Of a DNA stretch of 64,000 nucleotides, positions 8,738 through 17,092 are shown one piece after another (positions within the stretch are counted from its first letter, which is position 1; every line of letters begins with the position of its first letter). Source of the DNA: Rhodopseudomonas boonkerdii (GTDB lineage Bacteria; Pseudomonadota; Alphaproteobacteria; Rhizobiales; Xanthobacteraceae); NCBI RefSeq assembly GCF_021184025.1, contig NZ_CP036537.1:2666001-2730000 (forward strand), in the 5' to 3' direction. The translations under genes and the position numbers were made by a program. Below the pieces are notes generated by a model. It did no database searches. It saw nothing but the letters and a program-made list of their open reading frames with translations, and had not been told where the DNA came from.

Positions 8738-9343
8738 TTACTTCGTCAGTACGTCGTCGACCAATGCAATTGGAGATGCCGGTTGTCCGCTCAGCAAGGT
8801 CGCGTGCACCACATAGCGGAGCGGTCCCGGGGTGACAGAATCGAGTGGCCAGCAGGTCGTCAGCGCCAATCCCGTTTCGTTGGCATGTGCATCGATATCC
8901 GAGGCATCGAAAGGCACGACGGCGGTGCCGGTGACCCGATAGCGAAACGACTGTCCGTCGCGCCGCGTCACGTCGATGACGTCGCCGATGACGACATCGC
9001 CGAGAAAGCGGAAATGCGTGTCGCGATGAGCGGAATAGACAGCGATACCGCGCTCGCCTGCTTCAGACGTATTCTCCACGTGACCAGGGCCGAAAGCGAG
9101 CGCCTGTCCGCTGCTGCCGTGCAGCGCAATGGCGCTCACTTGCAGCCGCTTTATCTCGATCCGCGCGACCGGCCATGTATCGGCCCACGACCAGGGCTTC
9201 ACCGGTTGCCCGCTGGCGAGCGAATTGGTGAAAGCGCGTTCGAGCAGGATTTGAGCCAGCATCGCCTTGGCATGCATATAGATGCCTTGGCCAAACAGGA
9301 GAGCACCTATCAGCGCGAGCGCGGCAGCGGTGACGCGGAGCAT
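8738..9343 (-). CDS. Class GN (proteobacterial) sortase
   Basis: A 201-residue membrane-anchored sortase with an N-terminal helix (residues 5-20). Catalytic residues are visible: H106 in YSAHRDTH, C164 in LTTCWPLD and R176 in PLRYVVHA. The family motif is usually written TLVTC; here it is ALTTC. Class GN sortases of Gram-negative bacteria cleave a sorting signal in one dedicated substrate. That substrate lies 98 bases upstream on the same strand, so the pair is likely one operon. AAGGA precedes the ATG. Confidence 0.9.
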   Translation of the reverse strand: MLRVTAAALALIGALLFGQGIYMHAKAMLAQILLERAFTNSLASGQPVKPWSWADTWPVARIEIKRLQVSAIALHGSSGQALAFGPGHVENTSEAGERGIAVYSAHRDTHFRFLGDVVIGDVIDVTRRDGQSFRYRVTGTAVVPFDASDIDAHANETGLALTTCWPLDSVTPGPLRYVVHATLLSGQPASPIALVDDVLTK

Positions 9344-9441
9344 GAGATGTCCTTCATGAGACCTAGCGATGAAGGACGCGCGGAGCTGGGGAGTGACGAT
9401 CCGCGCGCCAGGAGAAGTGTGTTCACTCCATCAGCCGTCCG

Positions 9442-11709
9442 TCAGCGGGGAAGCATCCGACGGCGACCAAACAGGAGCAGCAGCAGGCTGAGTGACAGCA
9501 GCACGAGACCGAGTATCATCTTCAGCTCCGCGTCGGTCGCCGTCTGGGGTAGTTGCACGGTGGCAGGCTGTGCGATCGGTGCGGGCTGCGGAGATTTTGC
9601 CGCTGCGGCTTGAAACCGGACGTCTCCGGTTTCTGCGCGACGCTCGGCTGGCGGCTTCGACAGCGGTCGCCGCTCACCAAACACTTTGGCGAAATCCCAA
9701 CCCGCAGGCAGGTTCACCGGCAGCTCTGCAAGCTTGAGCGGCTCGCCGGCAAGGCGGCTTGGCGTCTTGTCGACGGCTACCAGACTCGTCAGGCGCGTTA
9801 CCAGCTGATGTTCGAGCGCGAGCGACAGGATGACGCTGTCGGCATCCGCCGGCTTGATCCTGTTCAGCGTGCGCGCCACTTCGGCATCGTCGATCATGCG
9901 GCGTGCCCATAGTTTGGAGAGTCCCTTGCCTTCGGCCGCGCGATCGAGCGGCAGCGTCACGGTCCAGGGTTGATCGCCGATGCGGCCCTTGATGGTGATG
10001 CTGCCTGCAAGTTGGTCCAGACGCGCAGCCAGCACCAGCGGTTCGCCGCGATAGAGGTCGGGCAGGGCCGCCGGAGTGAGGTCGGCTTTGGCCTCCGAGA
10101 ATGTCGCGGACAGGCCGGTGACGACCGGGCTTTCAAGTTTGGCAAACAGATCGCGCATCCGCTCCTCGACCTGCACGGCCGAGCCGATGTGGGTGAATGT
10201 GCCGCGGCCGAGTTCGGCGGCGCGGGTCATCAGGAAGGTGTTCGGTGCCGAGCCGATGCCGACCATGAAGACGCGCGAGCGTCCGCGCAGCGCCGTGATG
10301 GTGTCGAACAGCTGCTGCTCATTACCGATGGCGCCGTCGGTCAGGAACACGACCTGGCGCAGCGCAGCACGATCGCCGTCCGTATCGTCATTGAGGGCAG
10401 CGCGCATCGCAGGCACCATCTCGGTGCCGCCTTCGGCTTTCAGGTTGCTCACGAACGACGTTGCGCTGCCGATATGCGCGCTGTCTGCTGGTACCGAGGC
10501 CGGAAACAGCATGCTCATCGTGTGATCGAAGCGGATGACATTGAAGCGATCGTTCGGCTGCAGCCGTCCGAGTGCATAAGTGAGGCTGGCTTTGGCCTGG
10601 ACGATCGAGGTGCCGCCCATGGAGCCGGAATTGTCGATCACAAAGATGACCTCGCGCGGCATCGGCTTTTGCCCGGCCTGCGCAGCGGGCGGCGTGACAT
10701 AGGCGAGCAGATAGTCGGACTTGCCGACATGCTCGCGGAACAGGCCGACCGATGGCGCCGTTTCGGCGGCCGGCTTCCAGCTTAGCTCGAAATCGCGGTC
10801 GGCAGGAACGGGGCCGTCGGCCAGCGTGACGATCCGCGTGCTGTTGTCGGGGCTATGAATGTTGACGCGGTGATGATGGCTCGTGACTTCGCCGAGAGGA
10901 AAGCCGGCCTGCAGGCGCACGGTGATCGTCGTCGGATTGACCGGCGCGTTCTGCGCGGGATCGAGCACGGGCTGGGCGATCCGGTCGCGATCCGGCACGG
11001 GATCGGACGAAGCCGTGCCCCAGCCGCCGCCATCGGCACTGATGTCGACGGTCTGCACGATCGGCGCCGGATTGTAGCGGGGACCAACGACCATGGGGAT
11101 GCGGAGTGAGAAATCGTTGCCGTTCTGGCGCACTGGCTCCTGATATTCGATCTGTACTAGTACCGTTTCACCCGGCCCGATATGGGCGACGGTATTGGTG
11201 AAGATGTTCGGCCGTTGCTGTTCGGTGAGCGCGGCCTTCTGGCTGGCCTGCCTGGCCTGCTCGTAGATCGCGCGGGCCTGCTGACGCTCCTTGATGTCAC
11301 CGACTACGACATGATCGCCGATCACCAGTTTGAGCGTATCCACCGCGCTGCCTTGCGGCAGCGGATACATATAGGTTGCTTCGACCCAGTCCTCGGTCGG
11401 GTTGCGAAAGATCTGGGTGATGCGGGCACGCATGGTCGGTCCCGATACGGTGAGATCGACATCGATACCGAGGCGCGTGGCTTCGGTGGTGCCGTTCTCC
11501 GTATTGATCAGCAGCGCACCGGAACGGGGCATGTCGGGCGAGGTTGCCGACCAGGCCGGGCCGAGATCGAACAGCAGCAGTCCGATGCCCAGCAAGAACG
11601 CTGCAACGCCGCCGAGCGCGAACAGCAGGACCTGCTCGAGCAGATCGGGTAGCCCGGTGACGCTGTGGAGATCGTCGTCGTCAGGTTGATGGTGGTCGAT
11701 GGTCGTCAT
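9442..11709 (-). CDS. Sortase target protein with VIT and von Willebrand A domains
   Basis: 755 residues, matching the family called marine proteobacterial sortase target protein. In order: a short cytosolic N-terminus and one membrane helix (about 25-45), a VIT domain (about 65-200; ARITQIFRNPTEDWVEATYM), a vWA domain whose MIDAS motif is IDNSGSMGG, and a beta-rich C-terminal domain. At the end, LPQTA near residue 720 is followed by a 17-residue hydrophobic run and RRR: a sortase sorting signal. The product should be displayed on the outside of the inner membrane and cut by the neighbouring sortase. The ATG at 11709 has GGGAG 8 bases before it; the frame runs on upstream but without a start signal. 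Confidence 0.9.
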   Translation of the reverse strand: MTTIDHHQPDDDDLHSVTGLPDLLEQVLLFALGGVAAFLLGIGLLLFDLGPAWSATSPDMPRSGALLINTENGTTEATRLGIDVDLTVSGPTMRARITQIFRNPTEDWVEATYMYPLPQGSAVDTLKLVIGDHVVVGDIKERQQARAIYEQARQASQKAALTEQQRPNIFTNTVAHIGPGETVLVQIEYQEPVRQNGNDFSLRIPMVVGPRYNPAPIVQTVDISADGGGWGTASSDPVPDRDRIAQPVLDPAQNAPVNPTTITVRLQAGFPLGEVTSHHHRVNIHSPDNSTRIVTLADGPVPADRDFELSWKPAAETAPSVGLFREHVGKSDYLLAYVTPPAAQAGQKPMPREVIFVIDNSGSMGGTSIVQAKASLTYALGRLQPNDRFNVIRFDHTMSMLFPASVPADSAHIGSATSFVSNLKAEGGTEMVPAMRAALNDDTDGDRAALRQVVFLTDGAIGNEQQLFDTITALRGRSRVFMVGIGSAPNTFLMTRAAELGRGTFTHIGSAVQVEERMRDLFAKLESPVVTGLSATFSEAKADLTPAALPDLYRGEPLVLAARLDQLAGSITIKGRIGDQPWTVTLPLDRAAEGKGLSKLWARRMIDDAEVARTLNRIKPADADSVILSLALEHQLVTRLTSLVAVDKTPSRLAGEPLKLAELPVNLPAGWDFAKVFGERRPLSKPPAERRAETGDVRFQAAAAKSPQPAPIAQPATVQLPQTATDAELKMILGLVLLSLSLLLLLFGRRRMLPR

Positions 11710-11890
11710 GAGAGGCGCTCCCGAAGGCTTTGCGATGGGGGAAGTCTTGCGGAACGCAGGCCCGGCGGACGAGCGTGATGATCGGCAATGATTGGCCGTG
11801 AACCGCCGGAGAGCATGTTCGAGCACGGCGCGTTTGTGCGGTTTTGTGCCGGGTTGTCCGTCTGCTATTGTGCGGGATGCACTGACAGGG

Positions 11891-12664
11891 ATGACGATGC
11901 AGACGCCTGACAAGCAGCTTTCCGACGAGCAGAGCCGGGAAATTGCCACCATCATTCGCGAGGAAATCGCCCGCCGCCGCATCTCGCGGCAGACGCTGGC
12001 CGAACAGGCCAAGCTGAGCATCTCGACGCTGGAGAAGGCGCTCGGAGGTCGGCGACCTTTCACTCTGGCGACGACCGTACGGCTCGAGGAAGCTCTCGGC
12101 GTGTCGTTGCGCAGGGGAGGCGATGTGCCCGCCGCGCCATCGGTCAATGGTCACGGCGATGTCGCGCCCGATCATCTCGGTGCTTATTCACGGCGCTCCA
12201 TGAGCTGGATCGCCGGCGCTTACGTCACGCTGCGGCCGTCATTCGGTGAGGCTGGCGCGATCTACGCCTATCGCACCGAGATCGCGTGGGATGCGATGGG
12301 GTCATGCTACGAATTTCGCGAAGCCGAGCGGCAGGATGCGGCCTATACGCAATTCGGCGAGGTGTCGGTGCCGAACCAGTCGGGCCATATCTATTTCGTC
12401 ACCAACCGGAACGGCCAGTTTCGCCTGATCACGGTGTCGCGGCCGACCATCGCCGGTGAGATGTACGGCATCATCAATACGCTGCTTGCCGGTCGCGGCT
12501 CTTTGCTGACGCCCATCGCGGCGCCCATTGCCTATGTGCCGATTGGGGGAAGCGTTGAGCCGAGCTACGGGCGTATCTCCGCCGGCGCGGCGAATTACGA
12601 TCGGTATCGCGCGCATCTGCAGAAGATCATGGATGAGCCGTTTGCGGTCTTCCTGCCGGGCTAG
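11891..12664 (+). CDS. HTH (XRE-type) regulator with a large unknown C-terminal domain
   Basis: About 257 residues. Residues 15-75 form a Cro/C1-type helix-turn-helix (REEIARRRISRQTLAEQAKL, then STLEKALGGRRPFTLATTVR). The C-terminal 160 residues (WIAGAYVTLRPSF, TEIAWDAMGSCYEF, GHIYFVTNRNGQFRLITV) look like a conserved ligand-binding or sensing domain, but I cannot name it. It is divergent from the sortase pair across 180 bases, so it may control that pair; this is inference from position. Two close ATGs (11891, 11897) are possible starts. Confidence 0.75.
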   Translation: MTMQTPDKQLSDEQSREIATIIREEIARRRISRQTLAEQAKLSISTLEKALGGRRPFTLATTVRLEEALGVSLRRGGDVPAAPSVNGHGDVAPDHLGAYSRRSMSWIAGAYVTLRPSFGEAGAIYAYRTEIAWDAMGSCYEFREAERQDAAYTQFGEVSVPNQSGHIYFVTNRNGQFRLITVSRPTIAGEMYGIINTLLAGRGSLLTPIAAPIAYVPIGGSVEPSYGRISAGAANYDRYRAHLQKIMDEPFAVFLPG

Positions 12665-12687
12665 CGTAGTTTAGGTTTGCTGGAATC

Positions 12688-12746
12688 GTGTCCCGGACGC
12701 GATGCGGTACGAAGCAACGCTAGGCGTTGCATCGCGCCCGGCACAC
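12688..12746. repeat. Dispersed repeat, TGTCCCGGACGC family, short copy
   Basis: Outer arms CGTGTCCCGGACGCGATGC and GCATCGCGCCCGGCACAC form an imperfect inverted repeat between two genes. The same TGTCCCGGA(C/T)GC and GCGTCCGGGACA words recur at 34.2, 55.9 and 62.9 kb. Confidence 0.7.
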
Positions 12747-12778
12747 CTTTCGCCAAGACGGCTGGCGCCGCGCTGCAA

Positions 12779-13180
12779 TCAGGACTTCTTCTTTTTCTTC
12801 GCGTTTGGCGCTGCGGCTTTCTTGCCTTTGGCGGCTTTCTTAGCCGGCTTGGATGCCTTGGCAACGGCAGGCTTCTCGGATGCGGCCTTGGCAGATTCGG
12901 CAACCGCTCTCGCGGTGAACGCCTCGGTTGCCATCCGCATGGAGCGGGCAAAACTGTCGGCGGCGTTGTCGGCCGACATCTGCAGGCGGCGTGCGGCGGC
13001 AGTGCCTTGCTCCATCACGTCCCTGGCGGCTTGCTTGTAGCGCTCCCTGGTGCCCGCATCCTTGGCCTTGGCGGCGAGTCCCGCGAAATGATCGCGGCGT
13101 GCCTTGATGGCGGCGAGGATCGTCTTGTTCTGCTGCTTTGCGGTCTGCCGGATGACCACATCGATATCGGCGCCCGCCAT
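12779..13180 (-). CDS. Coiled-coil protein with histone-like Lys/Ala tail
   Basis: 133 residues. Residues 1-90 are helical and heptad-like (VVIRQTAKQQNKTILAAIKA, ARDVMEQGTAAARRLQMSAD), somewhat like phasins. The last 40 residues are a Lys/Ala/Pro tail (KASKPAKKAAKGKKAAAPNA, then KKKKKS) like the tails of histone H1-like or PhaF-type proteins that touch DNA. I do not recognise a family with certainty. The ATG at 13180 has AAGGA upstream; the frame continues 43 codons further with no good start. It could bind nucleic acid or polyhydroxyalkanoate granules; both are inference. Confidence 0.65.
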   Translation of the reverse strand: MAGADIDVVIRQTAKQQNKTILAAIKARRDHFAGLAAKAKDAGTRERYKQAARDVMEQGTAAARRLQMSADNAADSFARSMRMATEAFTARAVAESAKAASEKPAVAKASKPAKKAAKGKKAAAPNAKKKKKS

Positions 13181-13307
13181 GCTCACGTCCTTGTCGTCTG
13201 GGAAAATGCGATTGAAACTATGCCGTTGCTGCCATGGCTTTGCAAATATCGGGTTAAGGAATGACGCTTCTGCCTTCCCGAGCATTTTCGCGATATAGCT
13301 GCGGGCC

Positions 13308-13907
13308 ATGAAGCAAGATCACGAAACGGCAGATGCCAGACCGATCCGGCGCGGGCGCCCGCGCTCCACGCAGACGCAGGAGGCCATCCTCGGCTGTGCC
13401 TACCGCCTGATGGCTGAGGAGGGGCTGGCCGCGACCACCATCGATGCCGTTGCACGTGCGTCCGGCGTCTCGAAGATGACGATCTACAAATGGTGGCCGT
13501 CGCGCGAAGTGCTGTTCATCGATGCCTTTCTGCATGAGGCAGAATCCATGCTGCCGTTTCCCGAAGGGGACGATGCGGTGATACGGATCGGCCGTCATGC
13601 CTCCGCTTATGCGGCAGCGCTGAATGGCGCGTTCGGCAAAGTGCAGCTCGCCGTGATCGCGGAATGCATCGCGCGAACCGGATCGGCGCACCTTTTCGCC
13701 GACCGATATCTTGCCGCGCGTCGCGAGGTGGCGGTGAAGATCATCAAGGCCGGCCAGAAGGATGGCAGTGTCACCGCGGGCGAGCCGGCGGGGGATCTCT
13801 ATGATCGCATTTATGGCACGCTGTTCTATCAGGACACGTTCGGCTTCCGCGCCGTGACCGCCGATAGCGCGCGCAAGCTGGTGAAAGCGGTGCTGACCGG
13901 CGCGTGA
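13308..13907 (+). CDS. TetR/AcrR family transcriptional regulator
   Basis: 199 residues. After a basic leader (IRRGRPRSTQTQ) comes a TetR DNA-binding domain at about residues 22-70 (AILGCAYRLMAEEGLAATTI, ARASGVSKMTIYKWWPSREV). The C-terminal two thirds are the helical ligand and dimer domain, with a TetR_C segment (GDLYDRIYGTLFYQDTFGFR). It runs convergent with the desaturase gene, whose stop is 3 bases away, so it may regulate that operon or something else. The ligand is unknown. Confidence 0.88.
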   Translation: MKQDHETADARPIRRGRPRSTQTQEAILGCAYRLMAEEGLAATTIDAVARASGVSKMTIYKWWPSREVLFIDAFLHEAESMLPFPEGDDAVIRIGRHASAYAAALNGAFGKVQLAVIAECIARTGSAHLFADRYLAARREVAVKIIKAGQKDGSVTAGEPAGDLYDRIYGTLFYQDTFGFRAVTADSARKLVKAVLTGA

Positions 13908-13909
13908 CC

Positions 13910-14857
13910 TTACCCGTGGTTCTGCCGGGCGCGACGAAACCAGGCAAAGGTTTCGCGGTGGACACGGCGATAGCCACGGCCGCGATGAACGATGCGGTCG
14001 TCTACGATGGCATTCAGCTTTGGCAGCGCATGGAATGGCACTGACGGATAGGCGTGGTGCTCGACATGGAACGGCATGTTCCAGCTGAACCACTTCATCA
14101 GTGCGCCGGTATATGTGGTGCGGGTGTTCTCGTAGGCACTGCGGGTATGTTCGCAGCCGGTATGCTCGGCATAGAGATAGGGCCGGAGGAATAACTGGCC
14201 GACGAACAGCGGCAGCAGCCAGCACCAGAACAGGACGGTGGTTTGCAGGGCGATCGACATTGCCAACAGCAGGAGATAAGCGAGCGCATAGATGCGTGCT
14301 TCGCGCACTACGAGACCGCTCTTGGTGTCGGGGATCCATGGGGCCACGGCCTCTCCCGTGATCGTCCGCCGTAGCAACAGGCGAATGCGATTGATGAGCT
14401 GAACGATACCGGTATAGGCGATCGCGAGTCTGGTATCGGAGCTCGGGATCGTCGCCGTCACCAGTTCCGGGTCGCGGTCAGGGTCCTGCGTGAAGCGGTG
14501 ATGATCCCAATGAAACAGGGCGTAGTGCTCATAGGGATGCACGATCAGCAGTGCCGACAGATGGCCGAGGATTTCGTTGGCGATGCGGCTGGTAAACACC
14601 GTTTTGTGCGCAGCTTCGTGCACCGGCATGAACAGAAATGCCACCAGATATCCTTGCAGCGCGATCAGCGGCAGAGCGGACAATACGCCGTAACGCGTGA
14701 CCGCGAGCCAAATCGCAGAGCCAACGATCAGGATGGCTCCAAAATGACTGAGCGTACGGACCGTGCCGGGCAGGTTGGCGCGAACCGACAGGTCCTTGAG
14801 CTGTGCGGGCGTCAGCGCGCGAGCAGGTCTGTCGTGATGGGTGTCGATGCTGCTCAT
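13910..14857 (-). CDS. Membrane fatty-acid desaturase family protein
   Basis: 315 residues with four or so hydrophobic helices. It carries the three histidine boxes that hold the di-iron centre of membrane desaturases and hydroxylases: HEAAH (80-84), HWDHH (116-120) and HVEHH (264-268). An additional EHTGCEH segment precedes the third box. Substrate cannot be told from sequence; fatty acyl chains or carotenoid/hopanoid-like lipids are possible. Its ATG overlaps the stop of the upstream MetX-like gene (ATGA), so the two are translationally coupled. Three bases separate its end from the convergent TetR gene. Confidence 0.85.
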   Translation of the reverse strand: MSSIDTHHDRPARALTPAQLKDLSVRANLPGTVRTLSHFGAILIVGSAIWLAVTRYGVLSALPLIALQGYLVAFLFMPVHEAAHKTVFTSRIANEILGHLSALLIVHPYEHYALFHWDHHRFTQDPDRDPELVTATIPSSDTRLAIAYTGIVQLINRIRLLLRRTITGEAVAPWIPDTKSGLVVREARIYALAYLLLLAMSIALQTTVLFWCWLLPLFVGQLFLRPYLYAEHTGCEHTRSAYENTRTTYTGALMKWFSWNMPFHVEHHAYPSVPFHALPKLNAIVDDRIVHRGRGYRRVHRETFAWFRRARQNHG

Positions 14858-15870
14858 GAGTTCAGGAAAGCCTTGATCCTGGCATTCAGGAACGCCTTGT
14901 CGGCAGGATTCTTGATCGGATTGCCTGCACGATGGCCATGCAGGGACGGGATCGGGGAGAGTTCGGCCGTGCGGGCATTGACCAGCAGTGGCAGCTCGGC
15001 CTCGTTGTCGCCGACCTGGAAATAATCGTCCGTTGCGCCGGGCATCAGCAGGACCGGGGCCTTGATCGCGGCCATGGCTTTCGCAAAGTCGCCGCCGAAC
15101 TCGGCGCATTTGCTGATGTCGCCATTCTGCCAGGTCCACAACTGCGCCAGGATATTGTTGGCGTCGCGATGCGCGAAGGCGACGTCCCAGGAACGGCTGA
15201 GATAGTCTTCCAGCGAGGTGAATCCGATCTCGCGCCACAGTTCGTCGCGATAGAAGCCGTGGGACATCGCCCAGCCCGCATAGACACGGCCCATGGCGCG
15301 CAGACCCCTGGCCGGACGGGTGACGAAACGGCCATCGACGAAGGCCGGATCGGCCGTCAGGGCGGCGCGGACGCTTTCCAGAAACACGGCGTTGAACGGC
15401 GAGCAACGCGCGCTGCCGCAGACCACGGCAGCGCGCCCGACCATGTCCGGATAGCGCGCAGCCCAGTGATAAGCCTGCATGCCACCCATCGACCAGCCAT
15501 AAACCATGGCGAGGCGGGAAATGCCGAAATGCTCGGTCACGAGACGATGCTGAACCGCGTTGGCATCGTGATAGCTGATCTCGGGATAATCGTTGCCCGG
15601 TGTGTTCGACGGCGAAGACGACAGGCCGTTGCCGAACAGGTTCGGAATGATGATGAAATAGCGATCGGGATCGAGCGCGGCGCCGGACTCAATCAACCAC
15701 TCGATGTCGGTGTGCTGTGCTGCAAAGGAGGTCGGATAAAGAATGGCGTTGGATCTGTCGTTGTTCAGCCGGCCATAGGTCTTGTAGGCGAGCTTCAATC
15801 CAAAGGCTGTGCCGGATTGCAGTGTGACGGTGCCGGCGTCGAAGACGTCATAGTCGTGTGATGCGCTCAT
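14854..15870 (-). CDS. MetX-like alpha/beta-hydrolase (homoserine acetyltransferase family)
   Basis: 338 residues. The nucleophile elbow is GWSMGG (Ser127), and a later Asp (MPGATDDYF) and His (LHGHRAGNP) complete the triad. The N-terminal block (GLKLAYKTYGRLNNDRSNAI) is typical of homoserine O-acetyltransferase-related proteins. True MetX proteins usually have more lid sequence, and this one sits with a desaturase rather than methionine genes, so a different acyl-transfer or hydrolysis role is likely. It is first in the two-gene operon. A 15-bp palindrome lies 64 bases before the ATG. Confidence 0.78.
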   Translation of the reverse strand: MSASHDYDVFDAGTVTLQSGTAFGLKLAYKTYGRLNNDRSNAILYPTSFAAQHTDIEWLIESGAALDPDRYFIIIPNLFGNGLSSSPSNTPGNDYPEISYHDANAVQHRLVTEHFGISRLAMVYGWSMGGMQAYHWAARYPDMVGRAAVVCGSARCSPFNAVFLESVRAALTADPAFVDGRFVTRPARGLRAMGRVYAGWAMSHGFYRDELWREIGFTSLEDYLSRSWDVAFAHRDANNILAQLWTWQNGDISKCAEFGGDFAKAMAAIKAPVLLMPGATDDYFQVGDNEAELPLLVNARTAELSPIPSLHGHRAGNPIKNPADKAFLNARIKAFLNS

Positions 15871-15933
15871 GCGATGAAAATCCGCGCCGATGTCCCGCGC
15901 TTGCGCGTCCGGCAATTGAGGTTCGTCATTAAG

Positions 15934-15948
15934 TGTACTATAAGTACA
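15934..15948. promoter_or_regulatory. 15-bp palindrome upstream of the MetX-like/desaturase operon
   Basis: TGTACT-ATA-AGTACA is a perfect inverted repeat with 6-bp arms in an AT-rich stretch. It lies 64 bases upstream of the operon start. This is the expected size and place for a dimeric repressor operator. Which protein binds is unknown; the neighbouring TetR protein is a candidate only. Confidence 0.45.
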
Positions 15949-16068
15949 ATAAATTGAAGGTGACAATCCCAAACTGGAGAGTGGGCGCTGCAATTGTGGG
16001 CAGCGATGTGCCCGTTCTTTGCGCCGATCATCGGACGGATGTTCAAGGCGCCGTCAAATGCGTAATGT

Positions 16069-16083
16069 ACTGCAAGATGCAGT
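16069..16083. promoter_or_regulatory. 15-bp palindrome upstream of the chloroperoxidase-like gene
   Basis: ACTGCA-AGA-TGCAGT is a perfect inverted repeat with 6-bp arms, 77 bases before the start of the rightward hydrolase gene. It has the same size and spacing as the palindrome on the other side of this divergent region but different arms, so it may be a second operator. Confidence 0.35.
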
Positions 16084-16160
16084 GACGAGGCGCTCGCCGT
16101 AATTCGGTCCTGAGGCAGAGTATTGTCTCTCGCAGTTTCCCACTGGCCAAGGAGCCTCAG

Positions 16161-16985
16161 ATGCCGACGATCACCACCAAGGACGGGACGGAAATCTTCT
16201 ACAAGGACTGGGGCTCCGGGCAGCCGATCGTCTTTCATCACGGCTGGCCGTTGAGCGCAGATGACTGGGATGCCCAGATGATGTTCTTTCTGAACAACGG
16301 CTACCGGGTCGTCGCTCATGACCGCCGCGGTCACGGACGTTCGACCCAGACTGCCACCGGCAATGAGATGGACACCTATGCAGCCGATGTGATCGAACTC
16401 GCCGAAGCGCTGGATCTGAAAGACGCCGTGCATATCGGCCACTCCACCGGCGGCGGCGAGGTGGCGCGTTATGTGGCACGCGCGACGAAGGGCCGGGTGG
16501 CGAAGGCGGTGCTCATCGGAGCGGTGCCGCCGATCATGGTGAAGACCGCGAACAATCCGGGCGGCCTGCCGATCGAGGTGTTCGACGGCTTCCGCTCTGC
16601 GCTGGTGGCCAACCGCGCGCAGTTCTTCGTCGATGTCCCAGCTGGGCCATTTTATGGTTTCAATCGCGCCGGCTCGAAGGTCTCGCAGGGAGTGATCGAC
16701 AACTGGTGGCGTCAAGGCATGATGGGGGGCGCCAAGGCGCATTACGATTGCATCAAGGCATTTTCCGAGACCGACTTCACCGAGGACCTGAAGACGATCG
16801 ATGTGCCCGTGCTTGTCATGCATGGCGATGACGACCAGATCGTGCCGATCGCGGATTCGGCCGAGCTGTCGATCAAGCTCCTCAAGCACGGCACGCTGAA
16901 AGTCTATCCGGGCTTCCCGCACGGCATGTGCACGACCCATGCGGATGTCATCAATCCTGATCTGCTCGCCTTCGTGCGGAGTTGA
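16161..16985 (+). CDS. Alpha/beta hydrolase, non-heme chloroperoxidase type
   Basis: 274 residues. The start [17 protein letters not shown], the oxyanion segment HHGWPLS, the nucleophile GHSTGGGE (Ser95), the acid MHGDDD and the histidine FPHGM are the classic set of bacterial cofactor-free haloperoxidases/esterases. These enzymes hydrolyse esters and can form peracids in vitro; the natural substrate is unknown. A clear AAGGAG lies 8 bases before the ATG. It is single, divergent from the MetX-like operon and convergent with the caspase-like gene. Confidence 0.9.
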   Translation: MPTITTKDGTEIFYKDWGSGQPIVFHHGWPLSADDWDAQMMFFLNNGYRVVAHDRRGHGRSTQTATGNEMDTYAADVIELAEALDLKDAVHIGHSTGGGEVARYVARATKGRVAKAVLIGAVPPIMVKTANNPGGLPIEVFDGFRSALVANRAQFFVDVPAGPFYGFNRAGSKVSQGVIDNWWRQGMMGGAKAHYDCIKAFSETDFTEDLKTIDVPVLVMHGDDDQIVPIADSAELSIKLLKHGTLKVYPGFPHGMCTTHADVINPDLLAFVRS

Positions 16986-17004
16986 TCCGGAGCAGTTGTG
17001 AGGA

Positions 17005-17033
17005 TGGCGCTCGGCGGTGAAGGCCGAGCGCCA
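17005..17033. terminator. Bidirectional stem-loop between convergent genes
   Basis: A perfect 11-bp stem (TGGCGCTCGGC/GCCGAGCGCCA) with a 7-base loop between the hydrolase and caspase-like genes. It lacks a T-run but sits exactly where both transcripts should end. Confidence 0.5.
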
Positions 17034-17092
17034 CTGTCAGAATGCGGGCGTCAAACCGCTGACGTCCGGGGTGCGGATGTTCCGCGGAGCGA

